Assembly: GCF_000006565.2 (NCBI RefSeq)
Contig: NC_031476.1
Coordinates: forward strand, 5,889,900 to 5,953,899
From: Toxoplasma gondii ME49
Lineage: Eukaryota > Apicomplexa > Conoidasida > Eucoccidiorida > Sarcocystidae
Length of the DNA stretch: 64,000 nucleotides
Direction: 5' to 3'
Under the pieces are notes generated by a model that was not told the DNA's origin, did not search any database, and saw only the letters and a program-made list of their open reading frames with translations. Below, in pieces: positions 35,301 through 49,300 of the stretch. The position numbers were made by a program, and so were the translations under genes. The stretch's first letter is position 1; every line of letters begins with the position of its first letter.

Positions 35301-36643
35301 TCGTGTGTGTGGAGTCACTGTGCTCCTCTGCTCACCTTGAGCTGGTGCGGTCACAACCACGAGCAGACATGGGTACCGTGGAGCTCTCTTGAGGGACAGT
35401 ATGGACGGCGTGTGTACAGGCCGGAAACTGCTCTTCGTATTGAGGCTAGTCTTCCCATCTTGTCATTTGTGCGTAGGTGGCTTCTGCTTGATTGTGGTTT
35501 CACGTTCGGATTCATCAGTGTGGTTGTCCTTCTGTTCCCTGCTACTGCGTGTCGTTCTGCAAGAGGCTAGCGCTGTTACTGCCATACACGCTATATCGAA
35601 TTATCTTCGGCACCATCAGCGACGTAGGGTCGTTGTGTTCGGACGACGCACCAGAGCAGGGGCAGCCTGCTGGACCTGAGAGATGTGAACCTGTCTCTGG
35701 CGAGCCTGTTTGTTGTGTTCAGCTTCGCACGAACGACCTCGCAAACGTGACATTGTGGAACCCAGATGGGTCGTTGCTGTACAGCGGCCTTGTGTGGCTT
35801 CTGGACGCGGTGCAACCGTTTCGCAGGAGAAAGAAACTTCTTCGATTGTTCGCCCGGCATTTTGCTCTCCCGCAATTCGTCCACACGTACAATAACCCAA
35901 TGTACACCCACTTGCATCTCTTACCGTGTATCTTCACCATCCTCACCGGCATGTATGAGGAATATGCGTGGAGTAGCTACTGCGCGGCACCGCTTCTCAG
36001 ACGGTACCCGCTCTTCCCTTCCGTCTTGTCAGCAGGTAGGCAGTGGCGCCAGAGACAGACGCGCTAAGGAGGCTGAACGCACTTGCCAAAACACGGAGTG
36101 ATCCCGGTGTTCGGGAAAATGTGATGTAGCGGTCTGCAGCTCAGGTGCAACTGTCGGGGCGCGGCTTGTCCGGCCATCGCCCGTCTGAATGTCTGCTACT
36201 TCTGTGTCCATGCACAGCGTGATATGTAGTACTCAGAGTAGATATGGGTGTTCGTGTGTCACGCGTTACAACATACAAGATTTAGGGCTAGTGTCATGGC
36301 CTTATCTGGAGAAAGCCGACGTGGTCAAATGGGAAACGAAGAAACAGGCTCGCACGGCTACTAGCAATAAGTGCAAATGGACACACACACACGAGGAGGC
36401 TTCGTGAGCTGTTGAGTATGTCCTCCAGAGCTGACGACAGATCGTCATTTGGTGGCGACTGTGCCAGATTGTGCTGCCCTGTTTTTTGCAGAGTTAGAGG
36501 AAGAAATGAAGCGTGTCCATGAGCAAGAACTTCCTGGTGTCCTCAAACGGCTCGAGTCAAGACTGAAGAATGAATCTTGGGCTCGGAAGACACAGAAGCT
36601 CTTTCAGGCCGGGTTAGGGTTTTTCAGCAGAAAAATCCAGTGA
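32304..36643 (+). CDS. Class 3 (alpha/beta hydrolase) lipase
   Basis: Lipase of the fungal lipase_3 / diacylglycerol lipase type, expected to hydrolyse acylglycerol or phospholipid esters. Coding exons: 32304-32685, 33217-33572, 33874-33918, 34167-34475, 34937-35080, 35297-35372, 35571-36035 and 36492-36643. All phases agree and give 642 residues. The strand before the oxyanion region reads VWVIKGTDG and is followed by NWYSSAFF. The nucleophile elbow is VVTGHSLGGALTLL with catalytic Ser at about residue 327. YGSPT then joins across an intron to IGDAVAL, and DLDPVPMM holds the likely catalytic Asp at about 389. The likely catalytic His is in FVHTYNNPMYTH at about 542. Between Asp and His lies an insert of about 150 residues with a hydrophobic segment, longer than in compact fungal lipases. 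The C-terminus is a charged helix (LEEEMKRVHEQELP). ATG 32304 opens just after an AG acceptor, so an upstream exon is possible. The small third exon's donor (33918) could instead lie a few codons further on. Confidence 0.8.
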
Positions 36644-39300
36644 GGAAATGCTGCGTCCTGCAGTCATTGTGAAGACCGCTACGGACGACTCAAAACGTCT
36701 GCGTCAAGCCGAAGTAACAAAGTCGGTCTGAAGACTCTGTAAAGACAGGGATTCTCCGACATCTCCCCAACTACATAGATGCCCGTTCGGCGAGACGTCA
36801 AATCCATCGAGGAATGACTCGATGCGTAGCGTCTTCTGGTATTAACAGCGAACGTTGCTTCGTTTTTGGACCATGCTAGACAGCTGCACACAAGAGGGGA
36901 TGTCGACAAAAAAGAATGGCACGAATGCCAGGATGGCGATCTGCGTGTCTCCCCAGTGCAGCGATGCATCCTCATCAGACGTGAAGTCAAAAATGCACGG
37001 TGACAGTGGAACCGGAGACAGCCAAGGAGTATCCTGTGTTTTTCGTCTTCGAGAAACCCCGTTTAAGCGCGCTGGTGTTCGGGACAGCGTCGATGTCGAG
37101 TCTGAATCTCAGCGGAGTGCAGGAAAGACGGTGTGTCGTGAGATGTTCCGTCGGTTGCCTTTGCGTGGCAAAAAAGCCTCTAGGGCCGCTACACCTTGTT
37201 GTTTCGTTTGCGCCTGCATTTCGTCTGGGGCAGTCGTGAAGACGGCGAGCCGGGCGACAGCAGGCGCGAAGCGACACAAGGTGGCAACGCAAGTTCGCAG
37301 CGCAGCGTGATCTTCAGTGTCTTGGAATTTCGTTACGTGCTGTAGTCTACGTCAAGAAAAGAGCAGTTTCGGGACGTGCACTGGCCGTCCCAGAGCCGCC
37401 ACAGAGAACGTTTGGTTCCCTTGAGGAGATGCGGGCGCCGAACCACTCGGCTGGAATGTCTCTGCCCGGAGCAGAGATGCTGTTCGAAGAATGAGTGCCG
37501 TACGCGATAGAAGAGGAACTGTCTTGGTCGACAGCCCGAGTTGTTTAAGAGTGAGAAGGCACAAAGGTATCTGTCATTCAAACGCTCGTGTGGTGGGGCC
37601 ATGTTCAATCGTTGCTACGTCGAATAGCAACGAGGCGATCCGGTTTTCTGTTCACAAGGTGCTTTGTCCGCTCCATATGAATACACGGAGATGATCTGCA
37701 GTTGTGTCTCCTTTTGAAGCGAACCACAGAAAAAGGTGTGCCTGCTCACAGCTCATTGGGCGACAGACATGTTCGTTTGTCAAAGATACGTCCGTTTTCT
37801 TTCCATTTGAATGCGTAAACCGTAGTAAGATGGTGGGCGCTACAGACATTTCAGTCCACGCAGCGGCAGCCTGCCCTCGAGATACTGCCACGCAGAGAGG
37901 CAGCCCATATGGGAACGAAATAGCTGAAGACATGTGTGGTTCTTTTTTTTTGCGTCGAGGCTGTCCTTTCCCGTTCTTGCTCGGCAGCTGTATGTGTTCT
38001 TGGCTGCACGCGGGTAATTAATGTGTAATTACATCCGTGTCCGTACGTGGTGATGTGCCTGTGCTTGTGTGAATACGTTGCGTATGTGTGTATGTGTGTG
38101 TGTTTGTGTCAACGCCTATGGGCTTACGTGAACGACATGCAGTCGATGTGTCATTAAATTTTTTCTGGAGAAGAGCGCAAAAGTCAACCAGGCCACCTGT
38201 GTAGATCGTGTGACGTGCCAGCTGGACAGTTTAAAACATCTACCGAGACCGGAGATCCTGTTCTTTCTTGGCTCACCCATTTCAGGGGAGGCGCTTCACC
38301 CATTCAAACCCGCAGAGGAACGAGAATATGCGCATCCCTGCAATTTGGCAATTCAGTGTTGTGCTTGTGGGAGTAGAGCCAGTGCAGGGAGAAATACACG
38401 TGTGTTTCGAGTATATATTTACGGCATCTTGTCACAAAAACGCAGATTTATAACGTCAAATCGATGCCCAAATGCGCACTCCGCGTCTCCCACGGAGACA
38501 TTGAAGCGTCGCCTGTGAGCGGGAACAACTCCAGACTGTCTCCCCGTTTTGCCTCCGAGGACTCGTGGTGCAAGTGTCATCGCCTGCGCCCTCCAACTAG
38601 ATGACAGCTGTTATGCTTCTCAGCAGAGAAATAAGGTGTCTCTTCAAATCTACGCGACAGTGGAAGTCGCCTACAAAACGGCAACTGAGAGGCGGGGAAC
38701 ATCACTTCCACACGATATATATAGATGCATAGACGTTGCACAAGGCAAATGCTGAAACTCACACGACCCACATGGCTCCGCAGTTAGGTGATATGGTGGT
38801 TGAACAGCAGTAGTGGGACCGAGAACGCACGCGAAAAAGCGATCCTGGTTGCTTCGCAGATTCGTTGTTTCAAAAAGCGCAAATGCGGGAGTTACGAGCC
38901 AAACAGGTCTTTCGGGTGGGGTCATCAAATCACGAAGAAGTAACTCCCTCGTTGCTCTAATCACCGAGGTTACTAAGTTGAGCATGCCTGTTCCATGCGG
39001 CAACATAACAAATTCACGTAATTACATACATGCGTGCCTCCTTATCCATGAACCAGTGCCAAGTAGGCCACCGGAAGCATGATAAAATGAAACTTCCGGA
39101 TTAAGACTGTGCGCTGTCCATACAACTAGATGCATGTAATTGCCTATGCACATCGCCTAGTGACGGACGGAAACGAAATTCTATCCATGTTTCGTCACAG
39201 GCGACTGCGTGGGGAATTGCGTTCAGCCTGTTACAGGCCCACAAACGGAGCTACAGTACATTAAGTCGCAAGGTGCGAATGTTCACCCTGGTTGCTTGCT
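36644..39300. other. Convergent 3' region between lipase and nucleoporin genes
   Basis: About 2.7 kb between two convergent stop codons, presumably two 3' UTRs. There is a GT-rich stretch at 38075-38110. The open frames at 36855-37310 and 37704-38021 have no recognisable features or splice partners. Confidence 0.45.
38070..38110. repeat. Short imperfect GT-rich repeat
   Basis: An imperfect (GT)n/(TATG)n stretch in the convergent 3' region. It is probably an ordinary microsatellite. Confidence 0.5.
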
Positions 39301-40311
39301 TCAATTCTTGAGGTAGAAATAGATAAGCATCTTCAACCGGTCCGCAAAGAAGGCGATTGCATCTAGCGCAGATCGTTCTTCAACGTCAAGTCTGGCATAA
39401 AGTCCCTCGTCTCCCTTTTCCTCTCTCTGATGTCTCCTTGTCCAGCCTTGCCGTCGACTGCAGGCGCCAACAAAGGCCGCAGGCGGTGCGCCTGAGGCGC
39501 ATGCGTAGCTCAACTGGTCTAACAGAGGAAGGAACTCGAGAAACTGAGGGTGCAGGGTAAGAAGCTCCTGAGTCCGGGCAGGATTCAAGGACTCTCTGCT
39601 TCGCCAACGAGAACTCGGTGAGGCAATGAAGAGGCGACTTCTCTCGCTTTCGTGAGGGGCCATGGCGGGATCGTGATGACGTTGCTCTTCAAATGGCGGA
39701 GGTGCACGAAGACAGAGAAGCAAAAGGCCGTGAAGAAGGTGCAAAGACGCTTCCAGTGACGATAGGAAGAGCACGAATGCCTGCGACGGAAATCAGGAAC
39801 AACAGACGAAAGAAGAGAGAATAACAAAAGGAAAAGGCTGGGGCAGAAAGCGAAAGCAGAGGATACACAACAAACGAAGAAGGATCAAGTGGATGTTGCC
39901 GCAAAGCCACAAGGTTTAGCTCTGTACATGTGCAGGAAGCGGCGCGAGGTCAACGTTCGAGACAAAAATAAAGAGAGGCAGACGAAGACACAGGACGCTG
40001 AGCTCAAGTCAGCGAACACGGTAAGGCCGACAAAAAATCCCACACTTCAGCAAAACCCTTTGCCATGCACAGAACCAAGATCGAAGAAGAGAGGCCTCTA
40101 GTGAGTCAAGCGAAGGAAACACGGTTGCGTTCTACTCATGCGGCTGAGGACAAAGAAAAGAGACGCAACAGTCTGAATGGTGTTGAATACCCAAGCCAGG
40201 CGTTGCAAACGGCGTCGCACCATCTTTTCATAAGATGCCTGCTCACAAGAGTTGGTCTCAAAGCGTCGCTGGGTGCGCTCATATATGTGTATGTATGTAT
40301 GTATGTATGCA

Positions 40312-40358
<47 letters not shown>

Positions 40359-43300
40359 CTAGACAGACTCATATGCATAGGCATATCGCGACGCACACCC
40401 GCAGAGGTGCACATGTGAACGGCTCGAGTTCTACGGCTAGCTTCGCCTCTCTATCCGTCTGCCCATTTGTGTTTTGAAGCGGAAGAGCCGCGCGCAGGAC
40501 CATTCAGACTCTCTGGCTGTGACCAAAGAATGAGTCAAAAAAAAGAGAAATAGGATGACCAGCAAGCCACAATTCGACGGTGCTTCCATGTACCTGAGCG
40601 GAAGAAAATGACGGTGTCGGAGCGGCTCTGTCATCGAGAAGCGTCTTGACTGCCAAGACAGACAGAGAGGCCGTTGCTTCGCAAACCCTGTCAACGTGCT
40701 TCGACGCCGCTCTACGAGCCTGCCGGAGACCGACACACTACAGAACAGCAGGTTGGTAAAACGAGAATAGGACAGAGCAGAAAGGACACGAAAAAGCCAA
40801 AGAGTGACCAAAGAGCAAGCTCCAGAGAGGGTGGATAAGAGGACGAGTCCAAAGTCGAGCGTGCGGCGAGAAGCAACAAATGTTCAAGCGAACCCGCAGA
40901 CACCCCCAAACACAGGCACGAGTCCCGATTCCGTATAATGATGCAATGGAAAGAAGCATTGACAGCAGGAGAGAAGCCACCTGGTCTTTGACTCTCTGTA
41001 CATGATAATCTTGACGGATGCATGCATACGAGAGGTGCATACAGAGAGCTGCTGTCGCGGACTCGCGCGGGGGATGTCTTTCGAATCGCACAAGTCTCTC
41101 AAGCTGAAGAGCGCAAGAGACATAGAGGTGCAAATCAGAACAGGCCTTTTCTTCTCACCTCTTCATCCACAGAGGCGCCGAGTGTGAACGTCGCGAAGCT
41201 CCGGTTGTAGCAACCGAGCGAGAAACCTGAAGAGAGCACGCATAAGGGCGACCTCACCTTTGTGTGCCCCTGGTTTTTTTTGTCTCCACACGTCAACAAC
41301 CCTCTCCGCGACGAGGGTTTCACCATTCGTTCTAAAAGCATGCACTGAGGCCGACACACAAACACCTGTGTAGATGGACAGACAGACAGGCATATGCATG
41401 CAACTCGAGACTGAGGCGAAACAAAGGAAGCCCAGGAAAGCGACACTCACACTGAGAACGAGACGCCAACTCAGAGATTCAAGAACGTGCCTCAACTGCA
41501 TTTGGAGGTTACAATGCAGGCAGGCTTCAAAATGTAGATTTGCACGGGCAGATATTTCGACAGGCGACCGTGTGATTCACCGCAGCACACACGTCTAGAT
41601 GCATTCGACGTCTCGCATTCTGGCGACTGCTATTGATGCAGATGGACGCGAAAAACCCGTGAAACGCGCCTACGCATGCAGAGGCAGATAGAGACGTACC
41701 GATGACCTGGAGCATAAGAAGAACGGCATCCCACTTGACAGTGTCATTTGCTGGTTGGAGGGCGAGAAGAAGACGGAGAGTCGGGTCGGTGTTTTTTCGT
41801 CTGTGAGACGACCAAGCGACCATTGTGTTGGCTTGTTGTCTGTCAGACACGACTGAGCCCGGCTCTCTTCTCTCGCGTTTGCAGCAGAGGCCATCAACCT
41901 CTTCTCGTCCAGGCAGGCCCGGTCGGAGAGCGGCTCCTAAGCCTGTGGTCGAGGGCGAGAAGGTATCTGCGTCTTCCTCATCGCTTGTTGCTTCATCATC
42001 ATCGCTCTCGCGCACTTCTCTCAGGCCGTTGGTGAGGCGGAAGCGCGAGACCACTGCATCCTCTTTTCGCCGCCTTCTTCTTGTACAGTCTTCGTCTGCG
42101 TCGTTCTCCTCTCTTTCCTTCAACGAGGCTGGGTCGACGAGCAGGAAGGCGAGAAGTGTATCAAGGAGAGACTCGACTTCGGCTCCGAACCTGAAATCAC
42201 CTCGGAGCAGCTGGTGCGTCAGCGCGACCTTACTCTGCGAGTCTATGCGATCTCGCTCTGCCTTCAACAACTGCAAGTAGACTCGAAGCGAGGCGCACGC
42301 AGCGAGGTAGACGCGGCCCACTGTCTCCTCGAGCCTTCTAGTAAAGGTGTGAGCTTGTCTGAAGTCATCCACGCCCTCCGCAGGCGACGAGAAAGCAAGC
42401 GACGTGCTGCAGAAACGGTCCAAGGCTGCGCAGAGAGCCTCGACTTCACTCTGCTGGCCGCCTAAAGCCGCCGACGGGAAGGGAGACTCAAAGGACGACC
42501 ACGAGCGTCTTTTTCGCCCGGACAGAGACGGCAGCGCTAAACTTAAAGCAGCCGGAAACCGCGAGAGGGGCGACGCGTTGTTTCGTCTCGCTTCTGTCCA
42601 CGAGGTAATCAACCGTGACAAGAAACGAAGAGGAAAGAGAAAGGCATTCGCCTCGCGATTGACCCATTGAATCGTGCGATCGACCAGCCTGCCGGGGAGC
42701 GGGTCTAGGCTGAAGAGAGTCTGGAACAGAAGGAAAACGCAGGCGAGAGAAGCTAACCCACGTGAAGATGATGGCAAGGGAGAGAAGACGGCAAGTGACG
42801 AGGCGGATGAAATACGGACACGCAGCACTCCGAAAGCGGAATCGAATGGACAACACACAAGAAAACGAGGAACCATGATTGTCTGGCATTTCCTGTCGCA
42901 ATGGTTCAAGCATGCCTGTTCATCTGGCCTTCTTCTAGTCGCTTTTCATTCAGCCGACTCGCGCTGATCCCCGTTGTCTCGCTGCCTCGCTGTGTGTTCA
43001 CTTCATCTTCCTGCAACCTTCTTCAGCTGCAGGGGCAAGACAGGCCTGCCCGCGACGCTTACCTGTAGCACGGAGAGGAAGGAAAGCAAGAGGTCGACAG
43101 GCACGACTGTGACGAGAGCGTCTGAGAGTCCGGAGACGAGAGAGGGGAAAGCCCCCTCGTTTTTACTGGGCTCTACGAGGGAAGGCACCGCTACGGCGGA
43201 AGAGAGAAAGGCGCGCAGGTTCACCGTCTGCGTCGACGCGCGAAGCAGCGGAGAAGACAGGAACAGATCGAGAAGGCGGAAAGAAGGCGAAGTTGCCGGA

Positions 43301-46300
43301 GTTGCGATCGAATCAGACTCCAGGACTCTGCTCGCTCCATCCTCATGAGAAAGAAGAGCGCGCAGCAGGTGGCTCGGCAACAGGCGCGAAACGCAGTCTC
43401 GTGCAAAGCCAGGATGCTGCAGACAGACACGCACGCGAGCACTCACCATGTGCTTTCTTTGGCGTGTGTCTCCCACTGGTCGACTGTGAGTCAACTTCTA
43501 CCGAGATGCGCCATCCCGTTATCTCGGCCTTCGATTGTTTTGCGAACGTTGTTGTGGAGCGGCAAGGGGACCACTGGAGACAATACATGGGGCCGTGAGA
43601 CATTAGGCTGATGTACAGACGGTCTTTTTGTTCAGTGTCCTGCTAAGTATGTAAGTCGACAGCAATGCACAAAGACACAAGCGGAACGAATCTCTCCACA
43701 GTGCGAACGTGCGCCTCCTCTACGTTCTGGTTCGTCATCGGTTCACGCGTTCATCAAGTCGCTGCACTTCATTTTACCTCGCAAGCAGCGTGGAAAAGGC
43801 GAAGCGCCAGGAGAGCAAGTTCCTGCATCTCTTCCGCGCTGGTGCACCGCCGACATACTCCGGCCTCCTTGCGGGAGACCAGTGAGAAGAGGAGCGAGAC
43901 GGTGCTCGAGTTTCCATTTCCTCGGTCTTTGAAATACCTCCTCGGGAACAAGTCGTCTCGTTTTTGCATCCCGTGTTCTTGCGAATCGTGGTGTCCGTTC
44001 ACTGGCTCTGCCTCGTCACAGTAGAGATGTGCAAGGAGCACTGCCGCCAGACACACCTCGAAGACATCTGCTTCCGACGAAGCTCTCTGCCCTTCTCCTG
44101 TGTATGATCCATCAGAGACTCGCGTCGCTCTCTCTCCGCCCCCCTCCCGGTTTCCTTCGCCTTCGTGGCCATACCCCCAATCGCCTGTTGTATGTAACCA
44201 TGCTTCCGCTTTGCTGCTTCCGTGCCTTTCTTCCTCGGGTCTGAACAAGGTGCCTTTCCCTCCTGGTTCGTCCTTGCCCCGTCCCGCTTCGAGCTCCTCC
44301 CGCCTTCCGCGGTGGTCACCCCGGTGTGTTGGCGCAACGGAGCCCAGAAGCCCATTCCTGTTCCCAGCCGCTGACCCTTTGCTTCTGTCATCTTCGTCCG
44401 CGTCCCTTGCCACGGCGACCTTCTTTTCCCCAGTGAAGACACGCACCCAGGTCGCAAAGTCCGCGTCACCTTCGTACTCGAGCTGTGCAGGAAGGGAGGC
44501 CTGCAAAACTGCAGTCAAGACGCGCAGAGCGCCGAGCGCGAGCGTCGACGGGACGGACGGGAAAAGCTGCTTGAGCGCGGCCTGTTTCACCGAATCTGCC
44601 ACGTACGACGAGATGCGCCTAGGGTCGACGGCTGTCGAAGACGATGAGAACGACAAGGCGCCGCAGTAGGCGCTGGACGAGGCACTGGGCGACGCCTGCA
44701 CTCCCTGGGAAGGCGCGAGAGCTGCGAGGAGTCCGAGGAGACTCTCGCTGTTTCTCGGCAAACACAGGGTGCTGGTGGCGTCGGTAAAAGGCGGCGACGA
44801 CACCACGGGCGATGTGGCACCTCTCACATCTAGAATCGCATCTTGAAGAAGCAGACGGAACAGTCGCGGCCTTGAGTCAGGCTCGCGTGCCATTCCGGAC
44901 AGCAGAGCGACCGCCACGCGACTGGTCGCAGCTCGCTCCGACGGCAGACCGTCTTCTTCTCGCCGCCAGCACCGTGCGTCGTCTCCGAGAGATTCGTCGG
45001 AGTCCCTGGCGGAGAAACCGCATGAGCCATCTCCAGCGTGGCTGCCAGCTGTCGCTGAGCTCGTGAGGAAAATGGGGAGGCGGAAGAGCAGCACAAGGCC
45101 ATCGTAGATCAGGGCGCGGACCGCCCAGGCGGTCGAGAGGGCGGCGGCGGCTTCAAGGGGTGCCACGCTGGCTTTTCCGAACGTTGTGTCGCCTTGGTCG
45201 GCCGCGCTCCCGGATTCGGGGATTGACAGCAGGAGGCGGACGAGGAGTTTGGCGAGCTGCGTCGGGAAAGACGTCGAAAAGAGAGAAGCGCAGGCGAGAG
45301 AGGACACTCCAGCTGCGCGTTGCTCTTCTCGCGCTCGTTGAGCGAAGAACGAAGAGCCAGAGGAAGCTGCGTCACGGATCTCGTCGCTAATCAACAGGGT
45401 TTCCGTACACCATATCGAGAGCGAGAGATGGAAGAAGCGCGTCAGGCCACAGATCTGGAAAATCGAGTAGTCGCGGACGTGATGCGGAGCTAACAAGCCC
45501 TCGAGCGTCTCTAGGGACCGCTGCGCGATGTGCAGGCGGGCGTACGGGGAGGCGCCTGTGAGTGGGCGATCTGTCCACGGCGACGGAGACAGCGCGAAGC
45601 GAGGGAACGAAGAGGCGGGCCGCAGGAATGTGGGCGACAGAAGTGTGTAGCACGCACGGGCTAGACTGGGCAGCGCCGCCAGGGCAGTCTGCAGAGCCAG
45701 CGCAGTGAATTTCGAGACATTTGCGTGGAAACTATCGACCCACAGAGACGTCAAAAAGGCGGCCACGAGGTCCGGGTGCTGGTTCCAAATTGCCCGCGTC
45801 TCGCCAGATCCAACCAGCTGAAACAGGGACAGGGAAGAAACAGTTGCATCCTCGCCGAGTTGTGCATGGAGAGACGAGAAGGGGGGAGACGTCTGCGGGT
45901 TTGACAACGCAAGCAGTCTCTCCAGAGACGCCGGAAGCGCATGCGTGTCCGGAGCAGCTCTCCGCATATGCCTTTGCGAGGCCAAGGGACTCAATATGCT
46001 GTCCCTGAGTTTGAGGAACATCAGAGGGTCGATGAGGGAAGCGGAAAGAAAAGTTGGCGAGGCAGCCGAAGAGACGGTTCGTGACGAACTGGAGGACGAG
46101 AGCGAGAGGACAGTAAGGTCTCGCTCGCAGAGTCTGAAAACAGGGGCAGGGGCACAGCGGGGAAGCGGTGTAACGCGTGACGGCCAGAATAAACAGTGGC
46201 GAAGACAACAAATCCACTGTTTGCCCATTTCCTTCAGTCTCAGTGTCCCACATCCCGAGAGACCATCCTGTGTGAGCACAGCAGCTACCGAGCAGCGAAA

Positions 46301-49300
46301 AGCGATCTGCAGCGAATGACATACTCGAGGAAGAGTGCGACGGCTCGCGTGACCCCTGCAGCTTTCATCCAGAGAAAGCGTTCCTCTGCCTCCCGTCCTT
46401 GGCGTGCTTGGTCTCCACGGTCTGCCTGCATGGCTCGCTCGAAGGCCAGAAAGCGATCAAAGAGGCGCCCGGGCTTCCGCGACGCAGAGCCGCTGGGGGC
46501 ATGTCTCCTCATGTGGGTGTCGACGTCCTCGCGGCGCGTGCCGGCGGTTGCTACGCTGTGCAGCGTGTCGCCTAGAGACCGGAGGAGGGACGGAGCCCGA
46601 ATGCTCTTTTGGAAGGAAAAGAGAAGACGGGAGAACGAAGAGAGGAGATCCCGTTCTTCGCCTGGGTTCGGTGAAGGGTTCAGGAGGCGATGAGCGACGA
46701 GGGCGAGATCGTCGATCACGTCTTGAGGAGACGGGATGGCAGTGCTGTTCCCCATTTGCGTACTTTTGCTCTTCGCAGCACTCCCCTCGCCTGACGCAGA
46801 CGAAGAGCCCGACGGAAGGAACGGCTGCATTCCCTTCGCGTACGGCAAGATCCCCTGGGCAAGGGCATGGCCCGCACACCCCACACTGCGCAGGGTCTCT
46901 CGGATCTCAACGGCACATACCTCTGCGGTGGATGAGAGCTGGAGAAGAAAAAGCGGACGCAGGAGAAGCGGGAAGTTCGACACGTTCCGAATGCACGAGG
47001 CGAGGGCGTCGAGGTGTTGATACCTCTCGGGCCACTGGCACACGAGAAGCTGCAGAGCCGCAGCGCGCGTGGCCTCCGTCACTGCCAGCAGATGGAGAAT
47101 CTGCAAGGCCTTCAGGTACTCCCAGTGCTGGTTGTAATTCGCGACGATCGGGGCTTGCCGCTCGCCTTCCTGGACCAAGACACCCGTGGCGGGGTCGAGG
47201 GCCTGGGGCGAGGGGTCGCCGAGGTCGTCGACGAAGACCTCGAAGTGAGGCCCCTCGCGAAGCAGTCCCATCAAGGCCTCAGCCACCTGGCCTGGTCTGA
47301 CACCTCTGCTTGAAGCCGGCGAGGAGCCCGAATTGAGACCAGGATCTTCCTGGCCGCGCCACCACAGGACGGGAAGAATGAACGGGGGCGAGGATGGGAC
47401 GGGAGCGAGCCCGGCGGCGTCTCCTTTGCCGCACTGCTCTCTGTCTCCGATCACAACGCCGAGATTCCTCAACACGCGGGAACGTAGTCCTTGTGGAGAT
47501 CGCGAAGCGAACGAAAATGCGCCGACAAGCGTCGCCAGAGTGGCCGGGCAAGCTCGCGTCACTATCTCAAAAAGCCGAGAGTTGCTACCCGACGGCGCCC
47601 AATCAGACACACAGTCTGTAACGGGTGCGAGGCCTAGGAGGGCGAGCGAGAGAGGCAGACTGGTCGAAAGTGCTGCAGACGGCGAGGCTCCTCTTGCCGC
47701 TCCGCTCCCCTTAGGTTTCACGTCCGAGAACGACGAAGACACGCTCCTGTCGCCCTCGCGCTCAAATCCGCTCTCGGGGCTCGGGGCCCCACGCAGGCCC
47801 CTGGAGCTCATCGAGGCAGCAGAGGACGAAGAGAGAGACGCGAGACAGGCACGCTGGACGCCTGAGTGAAGGAGAAGAAGGGCAAGCCGCCGAAACGAGA
47901 TTGTGTGGAAAGCGGAGGTCTGGTAGTTCGCCGGGACGTGGCCGTACGCGAAAGCTGGACACCCTGGCGGCTGGAAAGGCGGGAGAATCCACGCGCTCGG
48001 CGGCGCTTCTCCGTCCTCACGGAGGTAGCCAGCATCCACCCATTTGGCTGAGTGGACTAGAGGGCGAGAAGCTGCGTAGAGGTGAGAAAGCGACGGGAAG
48101 AGGGAGAGGAAATCTTCGTCGTCAAAGATGCAGTCTCCACCCTCGAGGTCGCCCGTGTCGTCGGTCTGGGCTGCTGCGCTTCCACTCGCGTAGCGCCTTC
48201 GCCGTCTGCATGTGGGAGGCATGTCGCGCAGCTGGCGCGTCTCCTGCACACGAAGCGCTTGCCAAGAAGCCAGGTCGGTGCCTTCCACGATCGCATCTTC
48301 GACTTGCTGCCACTTTCTGTCGAGGTCTTTCCGAATCGGAAGGGCGGTGGAGACAGACGAGGCGGGGAGGGCGTTCTGCAGCTTGGCAAACTCGTCGACT
48401 TCTCGCACTTCGGCGTAGAACGAAAACCTGAGCCACGAGCGGAAGAGTCGCCGCGCCTGCACCATGCCCTCATCCTTCTTCTCCAGGAGCACGCCGGCTT
48501 CTTCGCCCGCCTCTTCACCTCCCGACTGCAAGAGTTTCTCCGCTGCAGTCGATGCAGACAGGTTCAACCTACGTTCGAGTCGTGCCTCAGTAAGGGACGT
48601 GATGTCTGAGAGCCGCGAGCGAAGCAGCGGGAAAGAGATAATATGCTCATCAGCAGTCGGGGACGCATGGACTCCGTCAGCATACGGCGGAGCTTCGCTC
48701 TCACTGCCTCCTCGCTGTATCGCGCCTGACGCCGAGGAGGGATCGTCGCGGGCTCTTTGGAGAAGGGACGACCGGCGCAGCGAGGCAAGCAGCGGGGACT
48801 CGCGGTCGCGCTCTTTTTCATCCGCTACGCACTGAGACAGCAATGCCTGACTGAGAGTCTTCTTCTGCCAGGTGGACGGGACTTCGAGGAAGAAGCTACT
48901 GAGCGACGCCGTGGCGTATAGCGGGTCAGCCAGGTCTTCACAAGAAGGCAGCACCAGCGCCGGAAACCTGCCCTCTTCTACGTCTGACTCTCTGTCGTCA
49001 TCGGTGCCAAAGCGGGTCAACACAGTCGTGTCGCCATCTTCCGGAGGATGCGACAGAAAATAGCCGGCTGCTGCTTTTCCACGTCTCGCGGCTTTGCCGC
49101 CTGGCCTGTCGCTCGCTTCCTGCGCCTCCACCCACCTCTCCTCGCTGTCTCTGAATTCGCCGTCCTCCCTGTCCCCGCCGGCTCCGCTCCCGAAGACGAT
49201 TTTGTCCTGATCGGTGTCTCCCGAGGAGAGAGCGAATCGAGAGGGCGCCATGAGCAGGGCGAGGGCAACGGTCTCTCGGGCTGCATCTAAGATCCCTGGG

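Noticed and set aside
36855..37310. Plus-strand frame of about 150 codons after the lipase
   Set aside because: Ser/Arg/Cys-rich, no splice context, and it lies where the lipase 3' UTR is expected.
43003..46008. Several medium plus-strand frames
   Set aside because: All overlap well supported nucleoporin exons in antisense and are low-complexity shadows.
46404..47300. Long plus-strand open frame of about 300 codons
   Set aside because: It lies antisense to the main nucleoporin exon, reads as Arg/Ser/Pro-rich low complexity, and is expected as a shadow of GC-rich coding DNA.
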